From: Planctomycetota bacterium
GTDB lineage: Bacteria; Planctomycetota; Planctomycetia; Pirellulales; Pirellulaceae
Direction of reading: 5' to 3'
Assembly: GCA_026692885.1 (NCBI GenBank)
Contig: JAPLNJ010000745.1
Location: 1-25,932 of the forward strand
DNA length: 25,932 bases
Shown here: in pieces, positions 15,601 through 23,600 of the stretch
Layout: every line of letters starts with the position of its first letter
Numbering within the stretch: the first letter of the stretch is position 1
Notes under the pieces: model-generated
What the model saw: only the letters and a program-made list of their open reading frames with translations
The model's database searches: none
Told to the model about the DNA's origin: nothing
Program-made: the position numbers and the translations under genes

Positions 15601-17148
15601 GTCGCCACGGGTGAATTCCAGCGACTCGTTCACGATTTCGGGGTGACTCACCACCGTGGCGTGAACACGGTTGCGGCCTTGCACAAGCTTGATGCGACGT
15701 TTGAATTCCCCAAGAAGGCCGCCTTGGTGTGGGGCGGCGGCCGCGATGCGCTCGTGGCGTGGCGCAGCGTGCTCGCACCGCTCGACTACACGGTTCACCG
15801 CGTCGAGCAGTATCATATGAGTGCCGCCCACCTTGCCCATTACCAAATCGTCATTCTGGTGAGAACCGGAGTGCTGCCCTACGAGCCGACGGACGTTCTG
15901 GCGTTGCGGTCGTATGTGGCCACCGGCGGATCGTTGCTGGTGGTCGTTTCGCCGGGCTGGGAACCGGCGGCGCCCGGCATCCATAATCCGTTGCTGGCGT
16001 TCTTCAATGCGCAAGCCGGTCAGGAGATGACCGTGCGAGCCACCAGCACCCGCATCATGCCTCATCCGATCACGCACGGCGTGGAACAGGTGATGGCAAA
16101 AAACGCCGTCCCTCTGACTGTGCCACCAGAGGTAGCTTTGATCCAAGCGGGTGATCAGACGGTGCTGGCCGCTATGCCCTACCGGCACGGCCGTGTGGTG
16201 CTCGCTTCGTTCGGCCAGTGGTTTCAGCCCGGACCTGGAGGTCCCGAGTGGAGAATGGTTCGAACTGGCCGCCATTGGACAACGGAGCGTCCTACCGAAG
16301 AACTCCCCATCGAAACGGGTCCCGGACTGCACCTGCCGTTGTTGTGCAACGTGATCTCGTGGCTGGACGAATCGCACGCCGGAGAAGAGCTCGTCCGTCG
16401 GCGGCAACCATTCCTCGACGCGCACCGAGCCGGGCTCCTCGATCAATTTCGCGTGAAGCCTCGGGCCGAACTGGCAACAGCCATGGATGATCTGATCGCC
16501 AGCGCGCCGGCGGGAACGTGGAAAGAAGAAGCTCTGTGGGTCGCGGGAGAGTCGCATTTGCAAGCGTTCTATTTTCCAAAGGGGAAAGGTCATCCGACCT
16601 ATGCCTGGCCGGTTGACGTACCGCGACACACGGAATCGCGTTATTTTCGGCAATTGGTCGAGCAGTTTCCGGACAGCCCGTTACGGCCATTCGCTCAGTG
16701 GAGACTGGCCGACTGCAAACGCCGTCAACTGCTGGACGCTCGACGGTCATCTGCGGACGGGGCGGCGAGCGATCAGCAGGCGGTTATCGAAGGGTTCCTC
16801 CAAGTCGACGCTTCGCCAGGCAGTTTTGCCTGGGCTTGGAGCCGCCTGCGGGTTGGTTCGCTGTTGTTTCGGAGTGGTGATTTCAGTTCCGCCTCGGTGC
16901 ACTACCACGAGGTGGCGGAACGCATGCCGAATGGCGCCGAGAAATCGCTGGCCGTGCTCAATCTGAGCGTCTGCCACGAAGCGTTAGGGAACCTCGAAGA
17001 AGCTCGCCGATACGAGCAGCTCGTGCTCTCCATGCCGGACATCTTCTGGTGGACTTCCAACTGGTACGAGAATTGGGCCCCCATGCGGACGTCCGGGAGC
17101 GACTTGATTGAGACCAGTCATGATTTCATCAAGCGGATGAAGCGTTGA
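12691..17148 (+). CDS. Giant exported protein: LamG, two CsgG-like domains, TPRs, amidotransferase-like fold
   Basis: A 1485-residue protein. The start ATG 12691 follows CCAGGAGAA and gives a good signal peptide (residues 1-27, cleavage after LMA); the frame is open upstream but only through the repeat. Domains: LamG/concanavalin-like sandwich at ~74-290 (VMTFEPD, ELSLACWV, WYHLVGVWNG, LIDELAIFNRALSEAEV); degenerate CsgG-like at ~322-454 (RTVAILGF, AVERVRV); clear CsgG-like at ~470-605 (TVAILALKNLG, LVERERLRAVLAEQQLSVSGL, GAERFVYGSF); TPR-like helices at ~625-780; amidotransferase-like alpha/beta at ~1008-1183 (KKAALVWGGG, IVILVRTGVL, GGSLLVVVSPG); more TPR-like helices at ~1313-1460. It is probably periplasmic or surface-exposed and may be an assembly scaffold. 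No enzymatic residues were identified. The next gene starts 34 bases on, so they are likely in one operon. Confidence 0.8.
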   Translation: MPRRLRQFLASFLAIVVLIAAADELMAQQKAALPGEQAQLASQESQEELGPEIPTAPSKPAPPGRASPREKHLAGSIVVMTFEPDTFTAQGDKLRVADLSGCGNDGIVGGATQTPGGAAGAALEFGGRAFIEFPTLREQLTKDLKELSLACWVMQADREGNAMIFDVGSWAGRSITLYRNNSRFRFMLPGGSARSCASEVAEAKAWYHLVGVWNGKELVLYMNGRSAATVPTEGLVLNAASLSAEPARLGALAKVDERSELYFRGLIDELAIFNRALSEAEVQTLFQLGLRGEPLTGVADAAGLASAPPPAAQNVESGKEERTVAILGFADKGPSVELAPLRIALAEMLTGDLSQLEGIRAVERVRVSQFLGETNLSESALIEKATAQGTGQTLAAAYLVSGTFSATPEKIAVKAALYRVGKKEPLEEWTFDAAPDRFFEFEQQLCAKVVQAMGIEKPVRRLPPPALDGASPTVAILALKNLGTSARLQPMESGFAEFLQASLSALPNVRLVERERLRAVLAEQQLSVSGLADPATAVQVGRLLGAERFVYGSFMESGNNLRIDLRLTDTKSASVLRAESASGPTERFAELVEDLAVRLAADLAIRPPTNAEKLVRAATPAHNIEAAIHFANAQQSFSRSEFADAAAHFERVLLVEPKNVRAGIGRVKSWSYQKDYGKATEAGEQTLSLAFLPEQSALEEEAHFLLIDAYWRATKFPEAIRGCDRMLQRFPTTRYRTYLQMTRATGLMYAGRRDEGVAALEAAVKDERARAAGETYSTALQALHFYYTMEASYIIGTPEHQQRKHDPEYMRGIVQRTKESAARETELYELILQDLEGKRDSSSRLWLLNWAVHGIRVCFVNEQGAWERLPSKEQQERLLLRVIDKCSWYPRVVYLAHVDLAELSGYMGHWPQAVKSYQYLVEHPELHSSAEALPFAEDRQHYAPASATGEQIESRFKLASIARDHLNQLDVATGEFQRLVHDFGVTHHRGVNTVAALHKLDATFEFPKKAALVWGGGRDALVAWRSVLAPLDYTVHRVEQYHMSAAHLAHYQIVILVRTGVLPYEPTDVLALRSYVATGGSLLVVVSPGWEPAAPGIHNPLLAFFNAQAGQEMTVRATSTRIMPHPITHGVEQVMAKNAVPLTVPPEVALIQAGDQTVLAAMPYRHGRVVLASFGQWFQPGPGGPEWRMVRTGRHWTTERPTEELPIETGPGLHLPLLCNVISWLDESHAGEELVRRRQPFLDAHRAGLLDQFRVKPRAELATAMDDLIASAPAGTWKEEALWVAGESHLQAFYFPKGKGHPTYAWPVDVPRHTESRYFRQLVEQFPDSPLRPFAQWRLADCKRRQLLDARRSSADGAASDQQAVIEGFLQVDASPGSFAWAWSRLRVGSLLFRSGDFSSASVHYHEVAERMPNGAEKSLAVLNLSVCHEALGNLEEARRYEQLVLSMPDIFWWTSNWYENWAPMRTSGSDLIETSHDFIKRMKR

Positions 17149-17182
17149 GCGGGAGCGCTGATTCGGCCGGGAAGGAAGGAAA

Positions 17183-20100
17183 ATGAGCGGCCCAACACGT
17201 AGGAGAACCTCCTGGTCTTCTCGATTCGTCGTCTGCCTCGCGAGCTGCCTCGTGACCGAGTCCAGCTATCCGGCGGAATCGGCGGCATCCCGCCGTTGGG
17301 CGATCGTCGCCGCCGATCCGCAGGCCGCTGTCTTGGCTGATCTGCTGACGGCCGAACTGTCACGTTGGCCGGATCTACAACTCGTCGAGCGCGACCGGAT
17401 CGAGCACGTGTTGGACGAATTGAAACTGAATGCCAGCGGTCTCGTCGAATCCGAACGCACCACGCGGTTCGGTCAAGTCAGCGGAGCCGATGCGTTGCTG
17501 CTGCCAGAAACGCTCGATAAGCCGGACCAGAAAGGCCTCCGTCTGCGGCTCGTTGAGACCCGGACATCCGTACGCCTGCTGGATGTGCTGCTGCCGCGCG
17601 CCGGTGCGGACAAGGACCTGCCCGCCGTTCTGGCCCTGCTGAAACAAGCGAGTCAGAAATTATCGATTCCTGATCCGGAACGTCGCTACGTCGGCGTACT
17701 CGCGATCAAGAGCGAGGAATCGGGCGAGGTGCTGAAACCGTTTTGCCGCACGCTGACGGCGTTGGTCGAGGCCGACCTGCAGCGGCGTCCCAAGTTGATC
17801 GTGCTGGAACGCGGGCAACTGAGCCGCTTGACCGCCGAGCAGGACTTGGCGGGCGTCGAACTGCAGCTCCGCAGCGCCGCATGGCTCTTGGAAGCCAGCC
17901 TGCGGCGTGCCGAAGGAAACCGGGGGTTCGTTCTCGCCTGCCGCCTGCTGTCGCCGGCCCAGGGCCGTCAGCGTGCATTTCGGCTCGACGTCGCGTCGCA
18001 GGAGCTGGTCGAGGTGCGGCGGCAGCTACTGGCGGCGGTAGTGCAGGCGTTGGGCGTCGACGGTTCGGCAGAGGCCGTGGATCTGGCGGCCGAGGCCGCG
18101 ACGTTTGCCCGGCGGCGTGATTGGTTCAGCGCCGCCTATCGCGACGAAGAGGCGGCCGAAATGGCCGAGGCCGCGCTGGCCCTGGCCCCCACGCCGGAGA
18201 ACCTCCGCTTCGCGTTCCAGGCGTATGACGGTTGGGCACACGGCAAACAGAGCGCGTTGAAATTCCACGAGGCGTTGCCAGCGGCGCGGCGGCTGGTCGA
18301 GTTGCGGTTGGAGTGGCTCCGCAAGAGCACCCCCGGCAGCGCGCTGCGGAAGGAACTGGAATGGATCTTGCCCTTTCGGCCCCACGTGCGTCTTCCGCTG
18401 GAACCGGAGTCGGACGAAGACCGCCGCCTCCGCGCCGAGACCGATCGTCTGAGCCAGGAACTCTGGGAGGTCCTCTACGCGGAGGCCGCCGCGGATCCCG
18501 CCCGCCGCCTGACGCTGCTGTTGCATCGGTTGGAGTACGCCGCCTACTTGTCGGAGACCGGCCCCCAGTTCGCAGACGCACTGCCGCCGCTGATCGAGCA
18601 GACGGAAGTCGTGTTGCAGGAAACTCGCGGCGCGCGGAGCTTCCAAAATCCTCAGTATCCGACGTTCGCCAGGTTGTTGAACGACCTGGCGGGCCAAAGC
18701 CTGCAGAATTGCCGACGCTCATCGCGCGGTCTGGATCAGCGTGACTGGGAACTGGATCAGATTTTGCCGCTGTGGCGGCGGCTGGTGGCACACAGCGATC
18801 CCGCCGTGCGCGCGGCCGGGCTGTCCGCCCTGGTCTCCTCGGCCGGGGACGAAGGCCTCACCGCGGCTCGGGAACTCCTGAGCGTTGTCCAGCAGTGGCC
18901 CGAGATCGCCTATGGCGGTCAGAACGTGAGCGATCTGATGATCGCTTCCGCGCTGAGTCGCCTGCGCGATACGCCCGCCGGACCAGAATTCATGGAACGG
19001 CTGCTACGGCAAGCAGAAGAGCACGCGGACACCACTTGCCTGGTGCGCTATTCACGGACCATTACTTCGCTCGTCATTGACACGCCGCGCCAGCGGCAGC
19101 ACGACTGGGGCCAGCGGATCCTGAACGTGCTGGACCGCAGTCCGGCGGCAGCGGATCCCGCCGGGCGCGCGGCGGGGTTCCGCCGGGCCATCGAAAAACA
19201 GCTGCAAGACACGGGCGTACGGCCTACGCCGGCGTCCTTGCTGGCGGCCGCGACGGGGCCCTGGCAGGACTACGTCGCTCGGCCCGTTTCCATCAGCGGT
19301 CCTGATCAGGAACGCGGCGGGATCGCGGCCGTGATCGTGGATCCTCGCCCCGACGCCCGCGCACGAGGCGGCGAGTTGGTAGTGGTCCGCTGGTATCGCG
19401 GCCTGGCGGTCGAACGGGTCGGCTTGGCAGGGGGGATGCCGCGCAAGTTCGGCCCCAACGTGCCCGGTTCGCCCGAGGGCTTCCGCGGCATGCCCGTCGC
19501 GGTCGGGCCGGATGCCGTCTTCTTGGCCTTGGAGAAGCAGGGACTCGTCATGGTGCGAGCCGACGGTTTGGAAGTCTTTGGCGAGCAACACGGTGCTCCG
19601 GCGAGCCAGATCATGGAGCTGGCTTGGTTCAAGGACCGCCTGTATGTCGCCTATCGCGACGCCTTTGCCAGCTTCGATCCCGTGACCAAGTCCTTTCGGC
19701 TGCTGGCGTCATCGATTTCCGTCGAGCCGCGGAATGGACTGGACGGCCGCGGCAGTTTCTTCATCACCACGCTGCTGCCGGACGAGCCGCAGGGTTGCCT
19801 CTGGCTGTGCGTGCAGGACAACGCGCTGCCCAGGGAACGGAACGGTGCGTGGCGGTTCGCACCCGACCGGGACACATTTCAGCGACTGGATCACAACCGT
19901 GCTCCTTACGCTTGGAGCGACCATCTGTCGTGGTGCGACGGCAATCTCTTGTGGTATCTGAGCGATCGCAAGACCTGGTCCCTGCTGGATCCGGCGACGG
20001 CTCGCGCGACGCCCTTGAACGGCTATGCGAAGTGGACCCCCTCCCCGCTGGTGCGGTTCCCCGAAGGCCGTTTCGTGAAAGTGGGGGCCCACATCATCTG

Positions 20101-20308
20101 CGCGAGCGGGCAACTGTTCACATCGGACGGCGCGGTGCACCGGGTTTCGATCGACACGCCCTGGAACTTCCTGCAGCGTGTCGGCCCTGGCTTCCTCACG
20201 CACTACGATGAGAAAGCGAAGGTCTTGTGGTATGTCGAACCCAAGGCCGGCGCGCAGACACCGTTCCGAGATCCTGCGGAAGTCAATACGTCGCGACCCA
20301 CGGAATAA
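17183..20308 (+). CDS. Giant exported protein: two CsgG-like domains, helical repeats, propeller-like C-terminus
   Basis: A 1041-residue protein starting at ATG 17183 after AAGGAAGGAAA. The N-terminus is RRR then a short hydrophobic stretch (FVVCLASC); LASC at 19-22 fits a lipobox but the hydrophobic run is short, so export as lipoprotein or by signal peptidase I is unclear. Residues ~37-140 are CsgG-like (RRWAIVAAD, LADLLTAELSRWPDLQLVER, NASGL, GADALLL). Residues ~167-290 are a second, weaker copy (YVGVLAIKSEESGE, LIVLERGQLSRL). Residues ~305-360 look TPR-like and ~527-570 HEAT-like; ~710-1030 are beta-rich with propeller-like strands (ELAWFKDRLYVAYRDAFASF, LWLCVQDNALP). It follows the LamG-CsgG gene by 34 bases. 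Function unknown; its architecture suggests a binding or scaffold protein at the envelope. Confidence 0.75.
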   Translation: MSGPTRRRTSWSSRFVVCLASCLVTESSYPAESAASRRWAIVAADPQAAVLADLLTAELSRWPDLQLVERDRIEHVLDELKLNASGLVESERTTRFGQVSGADALLLPETLDKPDQKGLRLRLVETRTSVRLLDVLLPRAGADKDLPAVLALLKQASQKLSIPDPERRYVGVLAIKSEESGEVLKPFCRTLTALVEADLQRRPKLIVLERGQLSRLTAEQDLAGVELQLRSAAWLLEASLRRAEGNRGFVLACRLLSPAQGRQRAFRLDVASQELVEVRRQLLAAVVQALGVDGSAEAVDLAAEAATFARRRDWFSAAYRDEEAAEMAEAALALAPTPENLRFAFQAYDGWAHGKQSALKFHEALPAARRLVELRLEWLRKSTPGSALRKELEWILPFRPHVRLPLEPESDEDRRLRAETDRLSQELWEVLYAEAAADPARRLTLLLHRLEYAAYLSETGPQFADALPPLIEQTEVVLQETRGARSFQNPQYPTFARLLNDLAGQSLQNCRRSSRGLDQRDWELDQILPLWRRLVAHSDPAVRAAGLSALVSSAGDEGLTAARELLSVVQQWPEIAYGGQNVSDLMIASALSRLRDTPAGPEFMERLLRQAEEHADTTCLVRYSRTITSLVIDTPRQRQHDWGQRILNVLDRSPAAADPAGRAAGFRRAIEKQLQDTGVRPTPASLLAAATGPWQDYVARPVSISGPDQERGGIAAVIVDPRPDARARGGELVVVRWYRGLAVERVGLAGGMPRKFGPNVPGSPEGFRGMPVAVGPDAVFLALEKQGLVMVRADGLEVFGEQHGAPASQIMELAWFKDRLYVAYRDAFASFDPVTKSFRLLASSISVEPRNGLDGRGSFFITTLLPDEPQGCLWLCVQDNALPRERNGAWRFAPDRDTFQRLDHNRAPYAWSDHLSWCDGNLLWYLSDRKTWSLLDPATARATPLNGYAKWTPSPLVRFPEGRFVKVGAHIICASGQLFTSDGAVHRVSIDTPWNFLQRVGPGFLTHYDEKAKVLWYVEPKAGAQTPFRDPAEVNTSRPTE

Positions 20309-20330
20309 GCCCCTGACAAAAAAAAGACTT

Positions 20331-20378
20331 CGTAGGGCGGACTTTAGTCCACCTGGGCGGACTGAAGTCCACCCTACG
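20331..20378. repeat. 21-bp inverted repeat after the stop codon
   Basis: CGTAGGGCGGACTTTAGTCC.. (20331-20351) pairs with 20358-20378, with three mismatches and a 6-base loop. It begins 22 bases after the stop codon at 20308 and could end transcription, although a run of A rather than T precedes it on this strand. The same CGTAGGGYGGACT theme is typical of dispersed palindromes. Confidence 0.7.
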
Positions 20379-20405
20379 ACGAATTCACGGAGTTGTTTCT
20401 TTACA

Positions 20406-20594
20406 GCCGCTAAGCCTACTGCTGTGCACATCTTTGCAGCCAGCCAAAGGCTGGAAATACAAGCACGACGCGCAAGCGAGTGACCCCGGGGTGGACCGGC
20501 AAGCGAAATCCAGACTCACTCGCTTGCGCGTCGTGCTTGTAAAATACCGGCCTCCGGCCCGTTTGAAGATGTGCACAGCAGTGGCCGCTAAGCC
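20406..20594. mobile_element. Hairpin element flanked by an 11-bp direct repeat
   Basis: GCCGCTAAGCC occurs exactly at 20406-20416 and 20584-20594, enclosing 167 bp of nested palindrome. The outer arms are CTGCTGTGCACATCTTT (20419-20435) and its complement (20565-20581); the inner arms are a perfect 25-bp pair (20459-20483 and 20516-20540) around AAGCACGACGCGCAAGCGAG. The direct repeat looks like a target-site duplication made when the element inserted. It has no coding capacity. The right copy sits just upstream of the ribosome binding region of the next gene. Confidence 0.75.
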
Positions 20595-20615
20595 CCTCCC
20601 GGAGCTCGGAAAGCC

Positions 20616-23600
20616 ATGAGACTCTCATCCCTACTTTTGCTCTGTGTGTTTTGTTGGAGCGTCTTGTCGGCAGCTGTCGCCAGCATCGCCGCCGAACAAC
20701 GCTCCCCGTACCATCGCTGGGCCGTGGTGGCGTCGAAGGAACTGCAGGACGGCGGTTTGCCCGATTTGTTGACCGCGGAGTTGTCGCGCCAGGACGGCGT
20801 GGAACTGGTCGAGCGAGACCAATTGGAGCTGGCCACCAGGGAACTGGAACTATCCGCTTGCTTTGGCTCGCAGGCCGTGGGAAAGCGCCTGCAACTCGGC
20901 CAACTGCTGAAGGCGGACGCCCTGCTGCTGCTCTCGTTGGAAGAGCACGAGAAGCAGAAATCTCTCAAACTGGTAATCAGCGATTGCGTGTATGGGGCGC
21001 GGCTGCGGTTCGAGTATGTGCCTTATGCGCCGCAGCAGTTGGAGGCCGCGACGCGGCAGTGCGCGGCGCTGGTCCAGGATACGCGCCAGCGATTTGCGGG
21101 CGGCATCCAGAAGCTGATCGGAGTCACGCACTTTCTGTCCAAGAACCTGACCCATGATTTCGATCACCTGCAGACCGGATATGCGTCATTGCTGGCCCAT
21201 GCCTTGAGTACCTTCCCCGGCGTGGCGGTGCTGGAGATCGAGGAGGCCCGTACGCTCGCCAACGAATTGAGACTGACCGGCGGCCAACTTGCCGACCGCG
21301 TCGTCCCGTTGTTTGTGGAAGGGGAATTTACCATGTCGGCGGCCCAGGCCGAGAGTCCGCTCGCTCCCGCCGCCCGGAACGCCACGGACGCCCCGACCGT
21401 CAGCCTGGCCGTCCGGGTGACCGACGGCACGCGCATCCGCCAACGGCCGGCGCGCACCGGCCTGACGCCGACCGCGGTCACCGAGTGGCTGACCGGCGCC
21501 CTGCCGCGGGAGATCGTACAGGTGTCGCAGGGGTCCGGAATCACACCGGTTTCGCGCGAGCAACAACGGCGTGTGCTGATCGCTCGGGCGGAAGCGTTTT
21601 CCCAGGTGGGGGCCTACGAACAGGCTACGGCGTTGCGTGAAGCCACGCTGCTCTTGGAACCCGAAGACCTGGCCCAACAGCTGACGCTGATTCTGGAATA
21701 CTGCCGCTGGCAGACGACGCAAAGTCGCCAGGACGCGAAGCTGGCCACGGAAGTGAACCGAAAAGTGCTGGCTGGCGGCCGCGTGGAAGAGGAGCCGATC
21801 TGGGAGCAGACATACGCCGCCCGCCTGGCGCGGTTCCAACTGGCTGCCCGCCATACCGAGGACGTGATCCGTCGGCGACAGGTCAATCCGCTCGAAGCTG
21901 GAACCCTCATCTCGCAAGTGTCGAATACTCTACTGATTTCGTCCCTGTACAAGGAAATCAAGCAGGCGCCACTGACCAAAGCCGCCTACGATGAGTTCTG
22001 CTGGCGGGTCCTGCCACTGTTTCCCACGCTCGATGGCGGTTTGCGTCAGGGCACCGAACATCCGGTGCTCCGCCGAGGCCAAGCTGCTACCCAGCCGATG
22101 GCTGTCGAGGCCCAACACCTGCACTGCGCCCAAGCCGGACTCACCTGCATCACAATGGTCTCGCCGGCCCTGATCGGGATCGGCCGGGACCACACCGCGT
22201 GGGACTCCAGTCGCACGTTGGACGATCTGTATCGCTGGGCCACGCAGGTCGCGCCGACGACGAGCATCGTGCCGGAATTCGTGGAGATTTTGACTGGGGA
22301 CGCGCCGCCTGATCTCCTCGGCGGGATCGCTGACAACCGTCTCCGCGCGGAGGATGTCCGCCGCTTCTGCCTGCGTCTGCAGCAGACCAAGCAACCGCTC
22401 AACGTCTTCTATGGGCGCTGCGGCTCGCTGGCGTTGCGGGTCTATTGCGATCGGGACTCGCCACTCGACGCTGCGGTGCTGCAGGAAGCCGACACGCTGC
22501 TGAAGTCGCTTTACGCAACCCGACCCGAGCTGGCCAGAATCCCCGCCAGAATCCCCGCCGGGGTCCGGGTCCCCGGCCGGTCGCTCACCAAGCTACGGGC
22601 CGAGATCGCCAATCACTTGGCCAAGCAGGGCATGACCGTTGCGGCCGAGGCGGAAACGGGTGGTCACCCGGGGAAGCGTCCCGACGTGCCGAAGGACGCC
22701 AAACGGCACCCGCTGCCGAAGAACCCGATACCGCTATCGGCCCTTTGTTCGCGGCTGGCCTTCACGCCCATTGCCGGTTTGACCGCCGAGTGGCATGGCT
22801 GGCTGAAGTGCACCGAGACGCTTGACGTAATGTGGTCCTTCGATTCGGTGTACGTCATGACGCAGCCGGGCCGGGTCGAGCGAATCCTAGAGATCGCCGG
22901 AGCCAAAGAGCGAGTGTTCGCCAAGGACCTGATTTACGGCGTGGTCTGGGATGGTCAGAATCTCTGGATCACGTGCATGACCTCCGGCATTCACGTGTTG
23001 AGCCCTGCCGGCCAGGTGCTCGGCCACGTCCAGGCCGAACAGGGTCTGCCGGCCTACGAACCCGTCGAGTGGCCTCGCGAGGTGCGTGGTCTCGGGCTCT
23101 GTCTGTTTTCGACGCCATTGCAGCTGTACCCAATCGAGCCCGGCAAGTGCCTGGTGCTTGGCAAGTACGGCCAGCACAAACGCGTGTGGTTGGCGACGGT
23201 GGCCAGGGCTCCCGGCGAAGCGACCTTCGGCGTAACCGTCGTGCAGACGTTTACGAAGGTTCCCGATTCGCAGGCTCCGCGCCGGGATGCCGATGACGAT
23301 CTCGCGGAGATCTTCGAGCCGGGCGGTCTCCTCGAGTATGCCCCGGCGAACGCGGACGGCCCGCGACGGTTGCTTATCGGACGCCGTTGGGGCGATCTCC
23401 AGAAGGGCCGCCGCCCGCTGGCCGTCGACTTGGGTTCCCTGGCCGTCAGCATCTTTCCGGTGCGTCTGCCGCCCAGCTTCAACGAGCCATTCTGGTGGCA
23501 GTGGCTGGCCGTGGACGGCCGCGTGTTCGTTTCTGGAAGCCGCGGCATCGACCTATTCTCGCCGCCACCGGAGGAGACCGCCGCGGCGTGGACATCGCAG

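Noticed and set aside
15217..16653. A 478-codon minus-strand open frame inside the LamG-CsgG giant
   Set aside because: It lies opposite conserved domains of the plus-strand gene, has no recognisable motif and no ribosome binding site of note.
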